Positions 12,991-23,540 of a DNA stretch of 64,000 nucleotides are shown here, one piece after another. The stretch is from Ascaphus truei (taxonomy: Eukaryota > Chordata > Amphibia > Anura > Ascaphidae). The stretch spans positions 8,542,864 through 8,606,863 of the forward strand of contig CM071574.1 of NCBI GenBank assembly GCA_036426205.1. The letters run 5' to 3'. Both the position numbers and the translations under genes were made by a program. Within the stretch, counting starts at the first letter, position 1; every line of letters begins with the position of its first letter. Under the pieces are notes generated by a model. That model was given only the letters and a program-made list of their open reading frames with translations, was not told the DNA's origin and ran no database searches.

Positions 12991-13762
12991 GTGGTATATA
13001 TTTGATATTGATTTTGTTCTTGGCAAAAAAAAATAATAGGGGCACCACGCTAGAGATTGTCAGATACCGAAGCATTAATTTGAAATGTATTTTTGCCCCC
13101 TGTATTACTATGGCGTGAAATAGCCGAGTATTTCTGCACAGGTTATAAGTTACACCCTTCCCTTTGTTACACTGACTCATGCCGTGTGCTAGTTTGTCCT
13201 GTCCACATCTCAAATATTTTCCTGTAGTCTGCAGAACAATCTAGGGAGGTGATGTTAGCTGGGATTTCCAAAGAGTGCGAGGGGCCAGCATAATATTCCG
13301 GGGTTCATGCAATAACTTGAACTGAACGTAACATCATGCAAAGATTACATGTAGGTAATCCTTCACTACATCCAACAATACACTTTCATTTAATTGGCAA
13401 TACATTAAATACTGCTTTGAAGATGGTAATTCTATACTTGGTTGTAATTGTAATTAGGTGATTTGGTGCCTTAGTGTTCTGTTTAGCTGTAAATGAAACA
13501 GTATATTATTTAATTTTGTGTGTTGAGGCACCGGATGCACTGATATTTGTCGGCGTTGGTTTCTAGGATTACGTCTTCCAGCCTTAAAAAAAAAAAAAAA
13601 ACTACAATTCCAGTCCTGTGTTTGAGTGGCCAAGGAAAGTTTGGTCTGGGACCACCATTTATCACGGTTCCTTCTAGCCACGAGTAATGCGTAGGTGCCT
13701 TCACTGGTTTCCTTCTAAGAGCTATGGGATATAACTGGGCCTTTCTGTGGAGAAACACTAAT

Positions 13763-14094
13763 ACAGGCATACCCCGCTTTAAGGACACTCACTTTAAGTA
13801 CACTCGCGAGTAAGTACATATCGCCCAATAGGCAAACGGCAGCTCACGCATGCGCCTGTCAGCACGTCCTGAACAGCAATACCGGCTCCCTACCTGTACC
13901 GAAGCTGTGCGCAAGCAGGGAGACTATAGAGCCTGTTACAAATGCGTTATTTACATCAGTTATGCACGTATATGACGATTGCAGTACAGTACATGCATCG
14001 ATAAGTGGGAAAAGGTAGTGCTTCACTTTAAGTACATTTTTGCTTTACATACATGCTCCGGTCCCATTGCGTACGTTAATGCGGGGTATGCTTG
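13763..14094. repeat. MITE-like element with ACAGGCATACCCCGC ends
   Basis: The left end ACAGGCATACCCCGC and right end GCGGGGTATGCTTGT are inverted repeats. Inside are ACTTTAAGTACACTCGCGAG and CACTTTAAGTACATTTTTGC. No coding capacity. Other copies lie at 37426-37768 and, noisy, at 43430-43808. Confidence 0.75.
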
Positions 14095-14701
14095 TACATG
14101 GCTTAGACGTTATCTGCTACCGTGGCTGTTCGGGTGGTTTTCAGGCCAAATCCTGTTTATAAGGTTGTTTAGGGCCAAAACAGCCAGGAGGACCACTTTG
14201 GCAGATCTAGATTTACCCCCAATCAGAATTCTAAGCCCCTCAATAAAGTCCCATATACTCATACACTACAAAAGTGTAATTCACTGTTTTCAAAAATATA
14301 TATTTTGACTGTACCTTCTTACCTCGTTGCTAATGCTTGTTGAGTCAGGTGTACTTAATCCTTAAAAACAAGAAAGAAAACCTATTTTATTTTTCTCTAA
14401 TTATAGATATATTTGCAGAATAGAAGATGCAACCACCATGGAAGAAGATAAACCAAAATGTAGGGACATGGGAAGGCACAGTGAATAATGTGATTATCTG
14501 GCATGTCGGATGAATGCTACATATTATTGGATCATGAGAAGACTAATAAAACAGCTGGCTGTGAAATTAAGCAATTTGACTGCTGAATTTTTTATTCACT
14601 GCGGACCACACACCATCATCTTGTGACTCTGCCTCTGTCTTGAATATGCACACTATATAAATGACCGCATCTCTCCTACAATAATACTCTTAGTGCCAAA
14701 C

Positions 14702-14775
14702 TATGCCAGTATGTAAACGATTACTTTGGGCAATTTCTGCCAAATACATAGATGGTAAATTGTGTTTAGTTTCAT
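14702..14775 (-). CDS. MAP3K19: MAP3K19 candidate small exon (24 codons)
   Basis: I propose this 74-nt exon because it restores the frame between the 15142-15410 exon, which ends with one base of a codon, and the giant exon, which starts on a whole codon. It follows TTTCTTTAG, contributes two bases plus 24 codons beginning ETKHNLPSMYL, and ends ATA before GTTTGG, a weak donor. The end of its peptide plus the start of the giant exon (HTGI then HVLRPCLSP) can be lined up loosely with the human SIKFLLPPLSL region. The weak donor and short length keep this tentative. Confidence 0.5.
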
Positions 14776-14887
14776 CTAAAGAAAGTGATTATTTCGTGTT
14801 TTCTGGTGTCTAGAGATGGTATTCACACCGTGTTTCCTGTTTTCAGAGAATCTCCCAGTGGTTTTTTTTCACCCCCAAATATTTTTG

Positions 14888-15070
14888 GAAACCTGTAGGC
14901 CAGGGGGTTGCGAACTCCAATCCTTAAGGGCCACCAACAAGCCAGGTATTGGGGATATCCCTTCTTCAGCACAGATGGCTTAACTGAGCCACCTGTGCTG
15001 AAGCAGGGATATCCTTTAAAACCTGACGTGGTGGTTGCCCTTGAAGACTGGAGTTGGCCTCCCCTGCTGT
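14888..15070. repeat. Palindromic MITE, near-complete copy
   Basis: About 180 bp with both halves: AACTCCAATCCTTAAGGGCC ... ACTGAGCCACCTGTGCTG ... CTTGAAGACTGGAGTTGGCC. The two halves are reverse-complementary. No coding capacity. Confidence 0.85.
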
Positions 15071-15141
15071 AGGCAATGATCAGTGGAAGGCTTCAGAAGA
15101 GCAGTCAATGCATTGTATTGTTTAAGAATAAAAGAAATTAC

Positions 15142-15410
15142 TTTGCTTGATATGGTGCTTTATGTCTTTGATATCTCTAAGAGGATCTAGTCCAAGGAGA
15201 GATTGTGAGATGTTGGGTTCAGAGCGAGATCCTTGACCATAGTAACCCAGGCCCAAACTCTTGATCTGTTTTGCATTTTCATCTTTATTCAGATGGCAAG
15301 GAGGCAGTGAAGTGTGCCGTTTCATCTTGAACTGCGGGGCCACGTCATTTGAAAAAGGGTCAGTGTTCCATAGTCTAGCACCATAGACTCTAGGTAATGA
15401 GGTCTTCTGG
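15142..15410 (-). CDS. MAP3K19: MAP3K19 exon (about 89 codons)
   Basis: Minus-strand exon of 269 nt after TCTCTGTGTTTCAG, with donor AAGCAAA|GTAATT. It starts with the last base of a codon and ends with the first base of one. The preceding exon (17012-17090) ends with two bases, so the junction codon is GTC (Val). The peptide contains KTSLPRVYGARLWNTDPF and ends LGLDPLRDIKDIKHHIKQ, which looks like a conserved amphipathic helix. I do not recognise a named domain. Assignment to MAP3K19 rests on position, strand and phase rather than on remembered similarity. An inverted broken copy is at 8332-8608. Confidence 0.75.
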
Positions 15411-16850
15411 CTGAAACACAGAGATTTGAAATAACGGAACATTTTCACAAACCACGGATTTACATCCGATGCCCCTGTAAGAACCTTGCCCTTCTATTTG
15501 TTTGGATAAAAAATGGTCCCCCCCCCCCCCCCCATTAAAAATATACATTTTTATATAAAAAGTCATAGGGGCCTATACTTGTTTGTCCAAAGCAGCAGTT
15601 ATGGGATTTTGGGCCAAAAATGTCCCATACAGCTGCTTCGGACCATATAAAATGACCTAAGTATGACAAAGTACTTTGTTGAAAGCTTCCACTTTGGGAG
15701 AGTATAATAAACCATTTTTTTTTTTTTTAAACCTTCCGATAATAGTTTCTGTCTCGGATTGTTTGACACGGGTGACCTTTACCCCCAACAAAATAATACT
15801 GTGGCGAAAATGGGGGTAATCAGCGCATTAATAAAGGCAGTGGGCTCAGCTGATTACCCCTATTTCGCGTTGGGGATGAAGGGGTTAATTCTATATGCAT
15901 GGCTGTCCCCATTTTGCAGGCTAATCTCTACCTGCAGTGAAGTGCCTTTCTGTTACTGTTTTAAAATGTACAGGCCAGATGCTATTTTTTTGTCTGCCTG
16001 CCTTTGTGAAGCAGTAGGAACAAATGTTATGCATACAGGAGCCCCCTGTTGGGATGAAAGACCCCAGATTCGTAAAGTGTCACTTAATCAGGATGTTTAT
16101 GAGTAGCAGATCCTGTTACTCCTCCTGGATATTTCACACCTCGGGACCCAAACTTCAGACATTGCGTCCCCAGAAATGAGTGGGCCCTTTTTACTTAGCA
16201 GTGCTACCAAGCTGCTCACTGAGCATTCTCAGAGTTACCTGAGCTGGCTGTAGGATTTGCCCCTGTGACATGGCAGGTTCTGATAGGATCAAGATAATTC
16301 GTTGCCAATGGGATGAGGCTAATGTAAACCCCACAGGCCCTTATCCTTAAAAAGGCCTGTACCCCTCATTCCTGTGTTGTTGCTGTAACCTGATTTCTTC
16401 AAGTGGATAAGACCTAAGTACAGCGGCTACGATTCCAGAACGCAAGGGGTTAAAAACATCGCAACAAGGAAACTTGCCCTGCTTCAGGATTTCGTTAGCC
16501 CTGGGTATCCAGCAAATCCCAGAGAACCAGAAAAGACTTTGCACATTCACAGAAGGATTGGACTGGCTATGTATTTGGCAATTTGCAAATGGACTACATT
16601 TTAAAGGACAATCTTCTGGTGCTGGGCACCTTTCTGGACATTATCCTCTGTTTCTCTACCCGTGAGTGTAATTATTAAGTTTATTCTGCAGTTGTCGTGT
16701 GTTTGCCTATCAAGGGAATAAATCTCAGTTTATTTTGCTCAACCTGTTCTGCTCAATCAGGACCCACGAAATATAAATGTGTTATTAAGCGCGTCCCCGT
16801 GACAAATACCAAATACAGAAATTAAAATGGAGTGCACTAAATATTTTGAT

Positions 16851-16874
16851 GTGTGTGTGTGTGTGTGTGTGTGT
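16851..16874. repeat. (GT)12 microsatellite
   Basis: Uninterrupted GT tract in the right arm. Its mirror in the left arm is a CA tract at about 6797-6812. Confidence 0.9.
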
Positions 16875-17011
16875 TTCCAATTACACACCAACAACCTTCT
16901 GCAAAACCACTTCCAACCTCCGTGTATTTGGGTACCATCATTTCTTGTTGGGAAATAGCACAGATATTCCTTATCCTGATGGTTGTACCGTGCCATAAAA
17001 GCATTACTTAC

Positions 17012-17090
17012 ACGTCACACACTTTGTAAGCCTTCCCCATTTCATGACGAGCTGAGCTTGCGTTTTGGAAGTCTAGAAGGATTGTAGCAT
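17012..17090 (-). CDS. MAP3K19: MAP3K19 small exon (25 codons)
   Basis: Minus-strand exon of 79 nt between TACGTTCCAG and the strong donor GT|GTAAGTAA. It contributes two bases, 25 codons (peptide ATILLDFQNASSARHEMGKA and on) and two bases. This fits exactly between the 18205-18337 exon (one base over) and the 15142-15410 exon (one base needed). The LLDFQNASS...EM segment resembles LLDICHDTNSS...LM at the human N-terminus as I remember it. If so, the annotated human protein starts near this exon and lacks the ankyrin part. An inverted broken copy is at 6553-6636. Confidence 0.75.
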
Positions 17091-17942
17091 CTGGAACGTA
17101 TTACACGGTGGTGATTAAGCAGTGATCTTTACTAAAAAATGTTTCATGTAAATATTAAGGAAACCTAACCGTGTTTCATGCTCTTAGCAATCATCCATGT
17201 CTAAATGTAGCTAGCTGAAGCCAAGTATAAATGAATGCAATAACAGTTCTTGAGGGTTCGTGTATTTGCTTAAATCCTGCTTTTCTGGAGATGCTGCCTA
17301 ACAGGTGAACATTCCTGTTAAAAAGGGAATTGGGTGCTGAAGAGACCCCTCCGGGGCTCAGATACACTAAACATTGCTAACTCTTAGGGAACATTCTTAT
17401 TTTGGCAAAGGAATCAGATATACTTGGAACAAAATCTCCTGTCTTGAGGTGATCCTGACCTAATTAATACATCTAATAAATGAGTCCCTCTGAAAGATTT
17501 ACACATTTCATGCCAACGTTTCTACCGCAATACTCTTATCTCCGTTACAGTGCAGGCGCCATCACCTGTGCTCAGACTAGATGCTGATTTTTTTTCAGAG
17601 CTAGAGCACATTTTGAAGGAACAGAAGAATCTGGTCACATCTTGGGCAATACATTTACGATTACAGTCTATGTAAGAATGCATTTGATTCACCCTTAGTG
17701 CGGAATAAAATACAACAAGCCTGCTTTTATTAATCTTAAAAATACTGTAGTAGTGAGAGCAGGAATGCAGTCCCTAATTTTTAAGATAGTTCCCACTTTG
17801 CATTTAAATGATCGTTTTGTCCTTAATCAGATTTTTTCTTTTCCTCACTTATCTGTTGGAGGTTAAGATGAATAAGGTATAGCACTTAAGTCATTAATCT
17901 TTGGCAACTTCAACGTTTTGAATGTTATGTATATTATTATCT

Positions 17943-18137
17943 AGTCCAGAGGTGCTCAACTCCAGTTCTCAAGACCCCCTCCCCTCCCCCCTTCTCCCTC
18001 AACAGGTCAGGTTTTAAGGACATCCCAGCTTCAGCACAGGTGGCTCAATCAGTGGCTCAGTCTTCGACTGAGCCACCTGTTCTGAAGCTGGGAAATCATT
18101 AAAACCTGTTGGGGGGGAGGTGAGAGCCCCTGATCTA
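17943..18137. repeat. Palindromic MITE, near-complete copy
   Basis: Both halves are present (CAACAGGTCAGGTTTTAAGG ... GACTGAGCCACCTGTTCTG ... AACCTGTTGGGGGGGAGG). It sits about 70 bp from the 18205-18337 exon. Confidence 0.85.
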
Positions 18138-18204
18138 GTCCACATTGGCCACGAATTTTCAGATTAGGACTATAGCTTGGTAGACACGATTTTCTTCTGT
18201 TTAC

Positions 18205-18337
18205 CTGCTCTTGACGTTCCAGTGTTTGATTCCCGATTACAGATAACTTCCTCGCTTATGTTGACACTGGACATTGCATCACGACCAAACTCCAAAAGGA
18301 AATCATAAAGTGAAATAATTAGTACAATTTGTAAATT
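18205..18337 (-). CDS. MAP3K19: MAP3K19 exon (44 codons plus one base)
   Basis: Minus-strand exon of 133 nt after TTTTTTGTTTACAG, with donor AGAGCAG|GTAAAC. It starts on a whole codon, matching the end of the 20664-20785 exon, and ends one base into a codon, matching the 17012-17090 exon. The peptide includes LYDFLLEFGRDAMSSVNIS. FLL..NIS is loosely similar to GFLLPRSCLELNIS in the human protein as I remember it. No domain is recognisable. An inverted broken copy is at 5214-5363. Confidence 0.75.
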
Positions 18338-18527
18338 CTGTAAACAAAAAATAATTCTTTGCACACACTTGTTTCGTTGTCTTTTTAAAGTATAGGGTTT
18401 TACTTAAGCATATAACCTCCGGACAGTGCAAGGATTAAAACCTATTTAATGGCCTGCAAAAAAACTGCAGTTTGTTTGGAATCTGGGAGCACTTTGCCGT
18501 AATGACGTAAACTTACACATTTCTCTA

Positions 18528-18705
18528 AAGCAGGGATGGCTAAGTCCAGTCCTGAAGATCCATCAACAGGCCAGGTTTTCAGAATATCCCTGCTTCAGCA
18601 CAGGTGGTGCAGTCTTTGACTGAGCCACCTGTGCTGCAGCACGGATATCTTGAAAACCTGGCCTGTTGGTAGCCCTTGAGGACAGGACTTGCCCAGCCCT
18701 GTTTA
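18528..18705. repeat. Palindromic MITE, near-complete copy
   Basis: Clean example of the family: CAACAGGCCAGGTTTTCAG ... CTTTGACTGAGCCACCTGTG ... AAAACCTGGCCTGTTGGTAG. It forms an almost perfect fold-back of about 175 bp. Confidence 0.9.
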
Positions 18706-20663
18706 AAGGAATACTTCATGTATAAACGTTGACATGTTCTGCGCCCCGTACTATTTCTGTTCTTACTTGGTGTGGCATTGTGTCTGCTCTTTGTAATAGG
18801 ATTGTTTTGTTTGGCAATTAGTTATTACTGGAGACGTGACATGATCTGTGACTCTCCGAGCATGGTGCCAGCCATCTGTTTTAACACGATATGCATGAGT
18901 TATCATTACACAAGACACAGATGCTTTACAGCCAGCAGTGACAGTCTAGTGCTATGAGAAACAAAGCAAGCACAATTCTCCCGATATCCCTCTGCCTGTT
19001 TCAAAAGCAATTCTGGTTATCCCACATCCACAAATAAAATGGCCATAGCATGTTTGTGTTACTTACCTGCTAATATAACCTATTCATCCAACTACTAAGT
19101 ACTGCTGGAGAACCATCTACAAACCTTATCTCTGTGCAGAATATCCGTAAATAGATATGGCATTTACATAAGGGTCTCACGTTCCCATTTCTCATCTCTG
19201 GGGGCCCATTATTTCAGCGGCTGTTGCCAAACTCTTCAAAATTGACTTTAGATAGAAAAGCCACAGACTTCAGGAGAGATCTATCACTGATAATATATGC
19301 GAGCGCTTTCTGCGTCCAAGTTCAATATGAAACTATGAGTAAATTTACACATATAAGGTGGAGTACATATCCAAACAGGGACTCTGTTTTCTCATAGTTT
19401 CCTAAGTACTATTATCCCTGAGTGCACCCCCAGTATTCAGTTGATGCAGAATCCAATCCCCTGTATATATAAAAGTTAAATATCTTTCAAATGTGTTCTG
19501 CTCAAACGCAGAATTTATTGGCAAATAGCTCTGAAGGGGTTAGAAGGGAAGCTTCCCCCCCCCCCCCAACTTAAACGATTAATGGATCTCTACCCTTTTA
19601 TTGGGGTGTTGCGGGGACAGACTTCTCTAGCAGTGAATGAAGGAAATATTGTATTCATATTATGCACCAACATTTTCTGCAGCGCATTAAAAAAGGAGCA
19701 AGATACAATCACATAATACAATATACCAAGTGTGCACATAGCTGGCCGTTCTAGTAGCTGTATTGATCCTGGACAAATGTAGGGTTGTTGCAGATGTGAT
19801 ACCATTTAGGGGACCGACCAGCATTAGATTAAATGATTGTGTGCAGAGCTTTCAAACAAAAGACAAAAATCGCCAGTGCTACATCCAATATGACAAATTA
19901 TATAGTTAAATACTTATCTGATCTGCCTGTCTTCTCATAAGGGTCATTTAGTTAAACTCTTTGGCCAAAGCGTTATAAGCCTGCAGCCCCACCAAGGTAT
20001 GGCCACTTTGCAGGTCTTTAACACTATCTGAAAATTCTCATTTACCTCTGCAATGCAGGGAGAAATGGCTTAATAAACCAGTCTTCAAAACCTCGGCGGT
20101 TTCTTCTGCAAGTGTGCACATACAAATACCGATATAAGGAGAGTCTTACTCAAAAAAGCTTCAATATAATTCCTACAACCTTAACGCAGCCTTTTTTTAA
20201 ATGGTGTTATTCACCTCCGTGTTTAGAAGGATTGAGCTGTTCTGCAATAAAGCTTATAGGTTTCCATGTTACAATGGATGGATAAGAAATAAAGAGTGAT
20301 GCGCTGTGCTCATTTGCATGTCATTACCCAGAATCCCTGGCTGTTTGCTAAGCACTGTTTGCTAAGTGATAATAGGGAAAGACAGGGTTGCAGACCTGTC
20401 TGAGACATGCAAATGCACCGCGCTTGGAATTTTTATTTTCTGTACTAAGTAAAACACATCACACAACCACTACTTTTTCTTGACCCGTGACCACTGCTAA
20501 AACGAAGAATAAACACACATGAGGAATCGGGTAAAGCCAATAAAAAGTAACCTGCGAAAGATCTAGTGTCCTCCAGGACCACAGAGCTACTAAAACATTG
20601 CGCTAGTTAATGAACCCCGAGTGACTAGCTCTGCCACACACTCCTCGTACTAAAGCAGCTTAC
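18706..20663. other. MAP3K19 intron, no further exon seen
   Basis: Intron between exons 20664-20785 and 18205-18337. It holds the outer end of the right inverted-repeat arm, a C-tract at 19556-19568, and otherwise unremarkable AT-rich sequence. Confidence 0.5.
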
Positions 20664-20785
20664 CTCGGTGCTGTGGCTGCAGCTCTGAATGACGGTTCTC
20701 GTCTGTTCTGCAGTCGCTGTATGCCTGTCGGATAAAGGAGGCTTTGTGTTGGGACAAAAGTCACAGAAGGCTTCATCTTGTGTTT
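20664..20785 (-). CDS. MAP3K19: MAP3K19 exon (40 codons)
   Basis: Minus-strand exon of 122 nt after CATTTTGCTTTCACAG, with donor CACCGAG|GTAAGC. It begins with two bases of a codon and ends on a whole codon. The first base comes from the 21000-21115 exon, giving Glu, and the peptide then runs TQDEAFCDFCPNTKPPLSD. In the other frame a stop appears after four codons, so the phase match supports the join. It links the ankyrin region to the rest of the protein and has no recognisable domain. Confidence 0.78.
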
Positions 20786-20999
20786 CTGTGAAAGCAAAAT
20801 GAAACAATACAAACTTACCATGATAAATACTTTATAAGCAGACCACGCCCGGGGGCCACTTTTTCTTTATTGTGTCCCGGGAAATAAAAATACTGGGAAC
20901 TTCATTCACAGGACAGACGTATCTACCTTCTGTTTGTCAATGTCCGTAGGATAGACGGTAAGACCAGCACCAGGGTGGTGGATATGTTTGATCAAATAC

Positions 21000-21115
21000 C
21001 TGGTCTACATATAGACTTGGCCAATACATCGATCAGCTGCTGTGTAGTGGAACCTTTGTCTCTCGATGCGTAGTGCATTGCTGATTTCCCACTATAATCA
21101 CACAGTCTGGGGTTT
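21000..21115 (-). CDS. MAP3K19: MAP3K19 ankyrin-repeat exon
   Basis: Minus-strand exon of 116 nt after TTTTGTATCCTAG, with donor AGACCAG|GTATTTG. It contributes one base, 38 codons and one base, which is the phase needed between exons 23918-24065 and 20664-20785. The peptide NPRLCDYSGKSAMHYASRD reads like an ankyrin repeat, where a family consensus has NxxDxxGxTALHxAA. The last helix reads QQLIDVLAKS. It is too short to stand out as an open frame and was found by looking for the missing phase. Confidence 0.8.
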
Positions 21116-21218
21116 CTAGGATACAAAACATAGTTAAAAAGTGGCATTCACACTGACAAGATAACAGTGAACTCTTCCCACCGTATCTGCTTTTTTCACT
21201 ACAGTGCCAATACTATTG

Positions 21219-21278
21219 ACACACACACACACACGCACACACACAGTCTCTCATACACACACACACACACACACACAC
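21219..21278. repeat. (CA)n microsatellite, interrupted
   Basis: Two CA tracts separated by a short CTCTCATA interruption. Confidence 0.9.
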
Positions 21279-21427
21279 GATACTCAACCAATCGAGACAA
21301 TCCAACAGCTCAGGGTTACTTAGCTCGGGCGCACGTAGATGGACCGGGGATCCCCCCTCCAGCTCAAAATCCCATACGCAGGAAAAAGGGATCCCCAGAA
21401 CTCACTCAGTTTGTCAGAAAAAGTCCC

Positions 21428-21522
21428 AATTATTCCATCTGGTACAAAAACGGGTTCAAAATGGACCACATTTCAGAACACCGTCAAACTTGACCCGTTT
21501 TTGTACCAGATGGAATAAATGT
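21428..21522. repeat. Short inverted repeat (hairpin)
   Basis: ATTCCATCTGGTACAAAAAC is repeated in inverted form about 60 bp later (GTTTTTGTACCAGATGGAAT), each arm extending to about 28 bp. Probably a fold-back MITE fragment. Confidence 0.85.
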
Positions 21523-21539
21523 TAACGTTTACTGAGTAG

Positions 21540-21690
21540 TAACAAAGGAGGAGAGGGGGGAGGGGGTATGATACCTTTTATTGGACAAACAAGTAGTTGA
21601 TATGTTACAAACTATCCCACCTCTCAGGGTCCTTCATCGGGTATCATGGAAGAAAGGACCAACACGGCTACTTTTAGATCTTTTACTGAC
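21540..21690. repeat. Interspersed repeat fragment (GGTATGATACCTTTTATTGG)
   Basis: Contains GGTATGATACCTTTTATTGG and, downstream, AGGACCAACACGGCTACTTT. The first motif recurs in reverse orientation near 41790-41830 and 48125-48160. It looks like a known vertebrate interspersed repeat type, but I cannot name the family. Confidence 0.5.
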
Positions 21691-21711
21691 AAACTATGAA
21701 TTTCTTTTTTT

Positions 21712-21925
21712 GTATGTGTATGTATGTATGTGTATGTATGTGTGTGTGTATATATATGTATGTGTGTGTATATATATATATGTATGTATGTGTATGTATA
21801 TGTGTATGTATGTGTGTGTGTATGTATGTATGTGTGTGTATGTGTATGTATGTGTGTGTGTATGTGTATGTGTGTGTATGTATGTATGTAGTATGTGTAT
21901 GTGTGTGTATGTATGTGTATGTATG
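21712..21925. repeat. (TATG)n/(TG)n compound microsatellite
   Basis: About 210 bp of TATG, TGTG and TATA units. The open frames in it are repeat dipeptides. Confidence 0.95.
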
Positions 21926-21934
21926 CATAGCAAA

Positions 21935-22200
21935 ATAATAATAATAATAATAATAATAATAATTGCATGTTCTTGTATAGCGCTGCTAGTTTTACGTAGT
22001 GCATTACAGAGACATTTTGCAGGCACAGGTCCCTGCCCCGTGGAGTTTACAATCTATGTTTTTGGTGCCTGAGGCACAGGGAGATAAAGTGACTTGCCCA
22101 AGGTCACAAGGAGCCGACACCAGTAATTGAACCAGGCTCCCCTGCTTCAAACTCTCAGTGCCAGTCAGTGTCGTTTACTCACCGAGCCACTCCTTCTCCC
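21935..22200 (-). repeat. MIR/CORE-SINE-like element with (ATT)n tail
   Basis: Contains AAAGTGACTTGCCCAAGGTC, close to the conserved core of MIR-type SINEs, and ends at 21935-21962 in an AAT/ATT microsatellite as such elements often do. The right end AGCCACTCC... fits the tRNA-like head in reverse. The family name is uncertain. Confidence 0.6.
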
Positions 22201-22398
22201 GAAGGGACCTCTAGGGACCGATACTTGGTGTTTTATGAATAAACACATCTTTATTTACTTCAACATGTCAGTGCCGGTATTTTGTGTATATTTTGCTATA
22301 CAACTCTTTGCATTATCAGTTTAACCGGCACGATAGCCCACCTTCAAAGGCAGGTTTTTTTTTCTGGAGAGTGCAGTCATTTTTAAGTGAGTGAGTGT

Positions 22399-22540
22399 AC
22401 ACACACACACACACACACACACACATCCCCCTTTTCCTCCTCCTCTCTGCCCTTTTCCTCCTTCCCCCTTTTCCTCCTCCTCTCTGCCCTTTTCCTCCTC
22501 TCTCTCCTCCCCGCCCTTCCTCCCTCCCTCCCGTTTCTCT
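22399..22540. repeat. (CA)n followed by a pyrimidine-rich tract
   Basis: A 26-bp CA tract is followed by about 115 bp of C and T (CCCTTTTCCTCCTCC units). The end of the tract serves as the polypyrimidine run of the ACOX1-like exon. Confidence 0.9.
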
Positions 22541-22544
22541 GCAG

Positions 22545-22705
22545 CTATGTGCACCGGGGCCGCCCCGAGCCCCTAGACCTCCACCTGGGCATGTTTCTGC
22601 CCACCCTCCTGAGCCAGGCCACCCCCGAGCAGCAGGAGCGCCTCTTCATGCCCGCCTGGAACCTGGAGATAATTGGGACATACGCTCAGACTGAGATGGG
22701 ACATG
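22545..22705 (+). pseudogene. ACOX1: Isolated ACOX1-like exon 3, intact
   Basis: A 161-nt plus-strand segment between CCGTTTCTCTGCAG and CATG|GTACGG encodes [35 protein letters not shown] and TEMGHG. This is nearly identical to exon 3 of peroxisomal acyl-CoA oxidase 1 (first and rate-limiting step of peroxisomal beta-oxidation, FAD-dependent) as I remember the human protein. The frame is open and both splice sites look usable. No other ACOX1 exon is recognisable nearby, and it lies antisense inside a MAP3K19 intron. It is far more GC-rich than its surroundings. The intact splice sites mean it came with genomic flanks, not as a processed copy. It could be a transposed fragment or an assembly insertion. 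I call it a pseudogene because the rest of the gene is absent. Confidence 0.8.
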
Positions 22706-22816
22706 GTACGGTAACCGCACACCTGCTGTGCCTCAAGGGAGGGGGGGGGGGGCTACATCCTGCCCCATTACCTGGGCCGTGTCACGGGATCCACTGATCG
22801 TACACAGCGTTATAAA

Positions 22817-23268
22817 CAGATCACGGAATAAAAGGACATGTGTAACTCCCTTCTTTGTATTCTTGTTTTGTTGACGAAGGGTTGAAGCCGGGGGTCTCTG
22901 GAGCTGAACCCCGTTAATTTCAGCACTGGGGACCCCCTTCTTCCGGAGATACAGACCTCCGTAGGGGGCGCCGGTAGCCGGCTAGCAGGGTTCAAAGCTG
23001 ACCGCATCCTGCCGGCCAATAGGAAGCCGTGATGTCATCATGTGCAGCTTCCTATTGGCTGGCGTGACGCGGGAGCTTTAAGCTTTGCCACGATACCGGC
23101 GCCCCCTTGGAAGGTCTGTATCTCGGGGAGCAGGGGGTCCCCGGAGCTGAAATTAATGGGGTTCTGCTCCGGAGACCCCCGGCTTCTATCTTACAAAATA
23201 ACAACCCTGCTTGGATTGCTCCTTTAAGCAAGGGAATTAAACCTGTCCTGTTATTCCGTGATCTGTTT
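22817..23268. repeat. Fold-back MITE, about 450 bp
   Basis: The ends CAGATCACGGAATAAAAGGA and TCCTGTTATTCCGTGATCTG are inverted repeats. Inward, GGAGCTGAACCCCGTTAATT pairs with a diverged copy, as do CCAATAGGAAGC and GCTTCCTATTGG around the centre. The whole unit is one imperfect palindrome with no coding capacity. Confidence 0.85.
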
Positions 23269-23446
23269 TCTAACACTGAAAACGTGGCGTAAAATACACT
23301 GACTGCTGCTCCGACCATCAAATCCGGGCGCGCAAGTCTCCCAACATGGTGAATTCTGGTATCGCGGGCAGCGCGGGCAGCACGGGGACGTAAACAGGAA
23401 GAATCCCGGTAACAAATCCACAGCGCGTATAAAATAATGGCGTTGA

Positions 23447-23448
23447 GT

Positions 23449-23526
<78 letters not shown>

Positions 23527-23540
23527 ACACACACACACAC
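23447..23540. repeat. (CA)n microsatellite
   Basis: About 94 bp of CA with a single TA interruption near 23521. Confidence 0.95.

Larger units (their letters stand above)
12021..19535 (+). repeat. Right arm of 15.7 kb inverted repeat (clean copy)
   Basis: About 7.5 kb, reverse-complementary to 3818-11766. It contains four MAP3K19 exons with intact splice sites and matching phases, plus MITEs and a LINE 3' end in good condition, so it appears to be the authentic sequence. Similarity ends near a C-tract at 19556-19568. Confidence 0.85.

Noticed and set aside
12789..13213. Open frames over the LINE tail
   Set aside because: Remnants of LINE sequence with no intact domain.
16757..16996. Minus-strand open frame starting MARYNHQDKEYL
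   Set aside because: It begins just after the donor of exon 17012-17090 and runs into a CA repeat; no acceptor supports it as an exon.
3818..19535. A viral or transposon genome with long terminal inverted repeats
   Set aside because: No replication or transposase gene lies between the arms, the spacer is only 250 bp, and the arms contain host exons.
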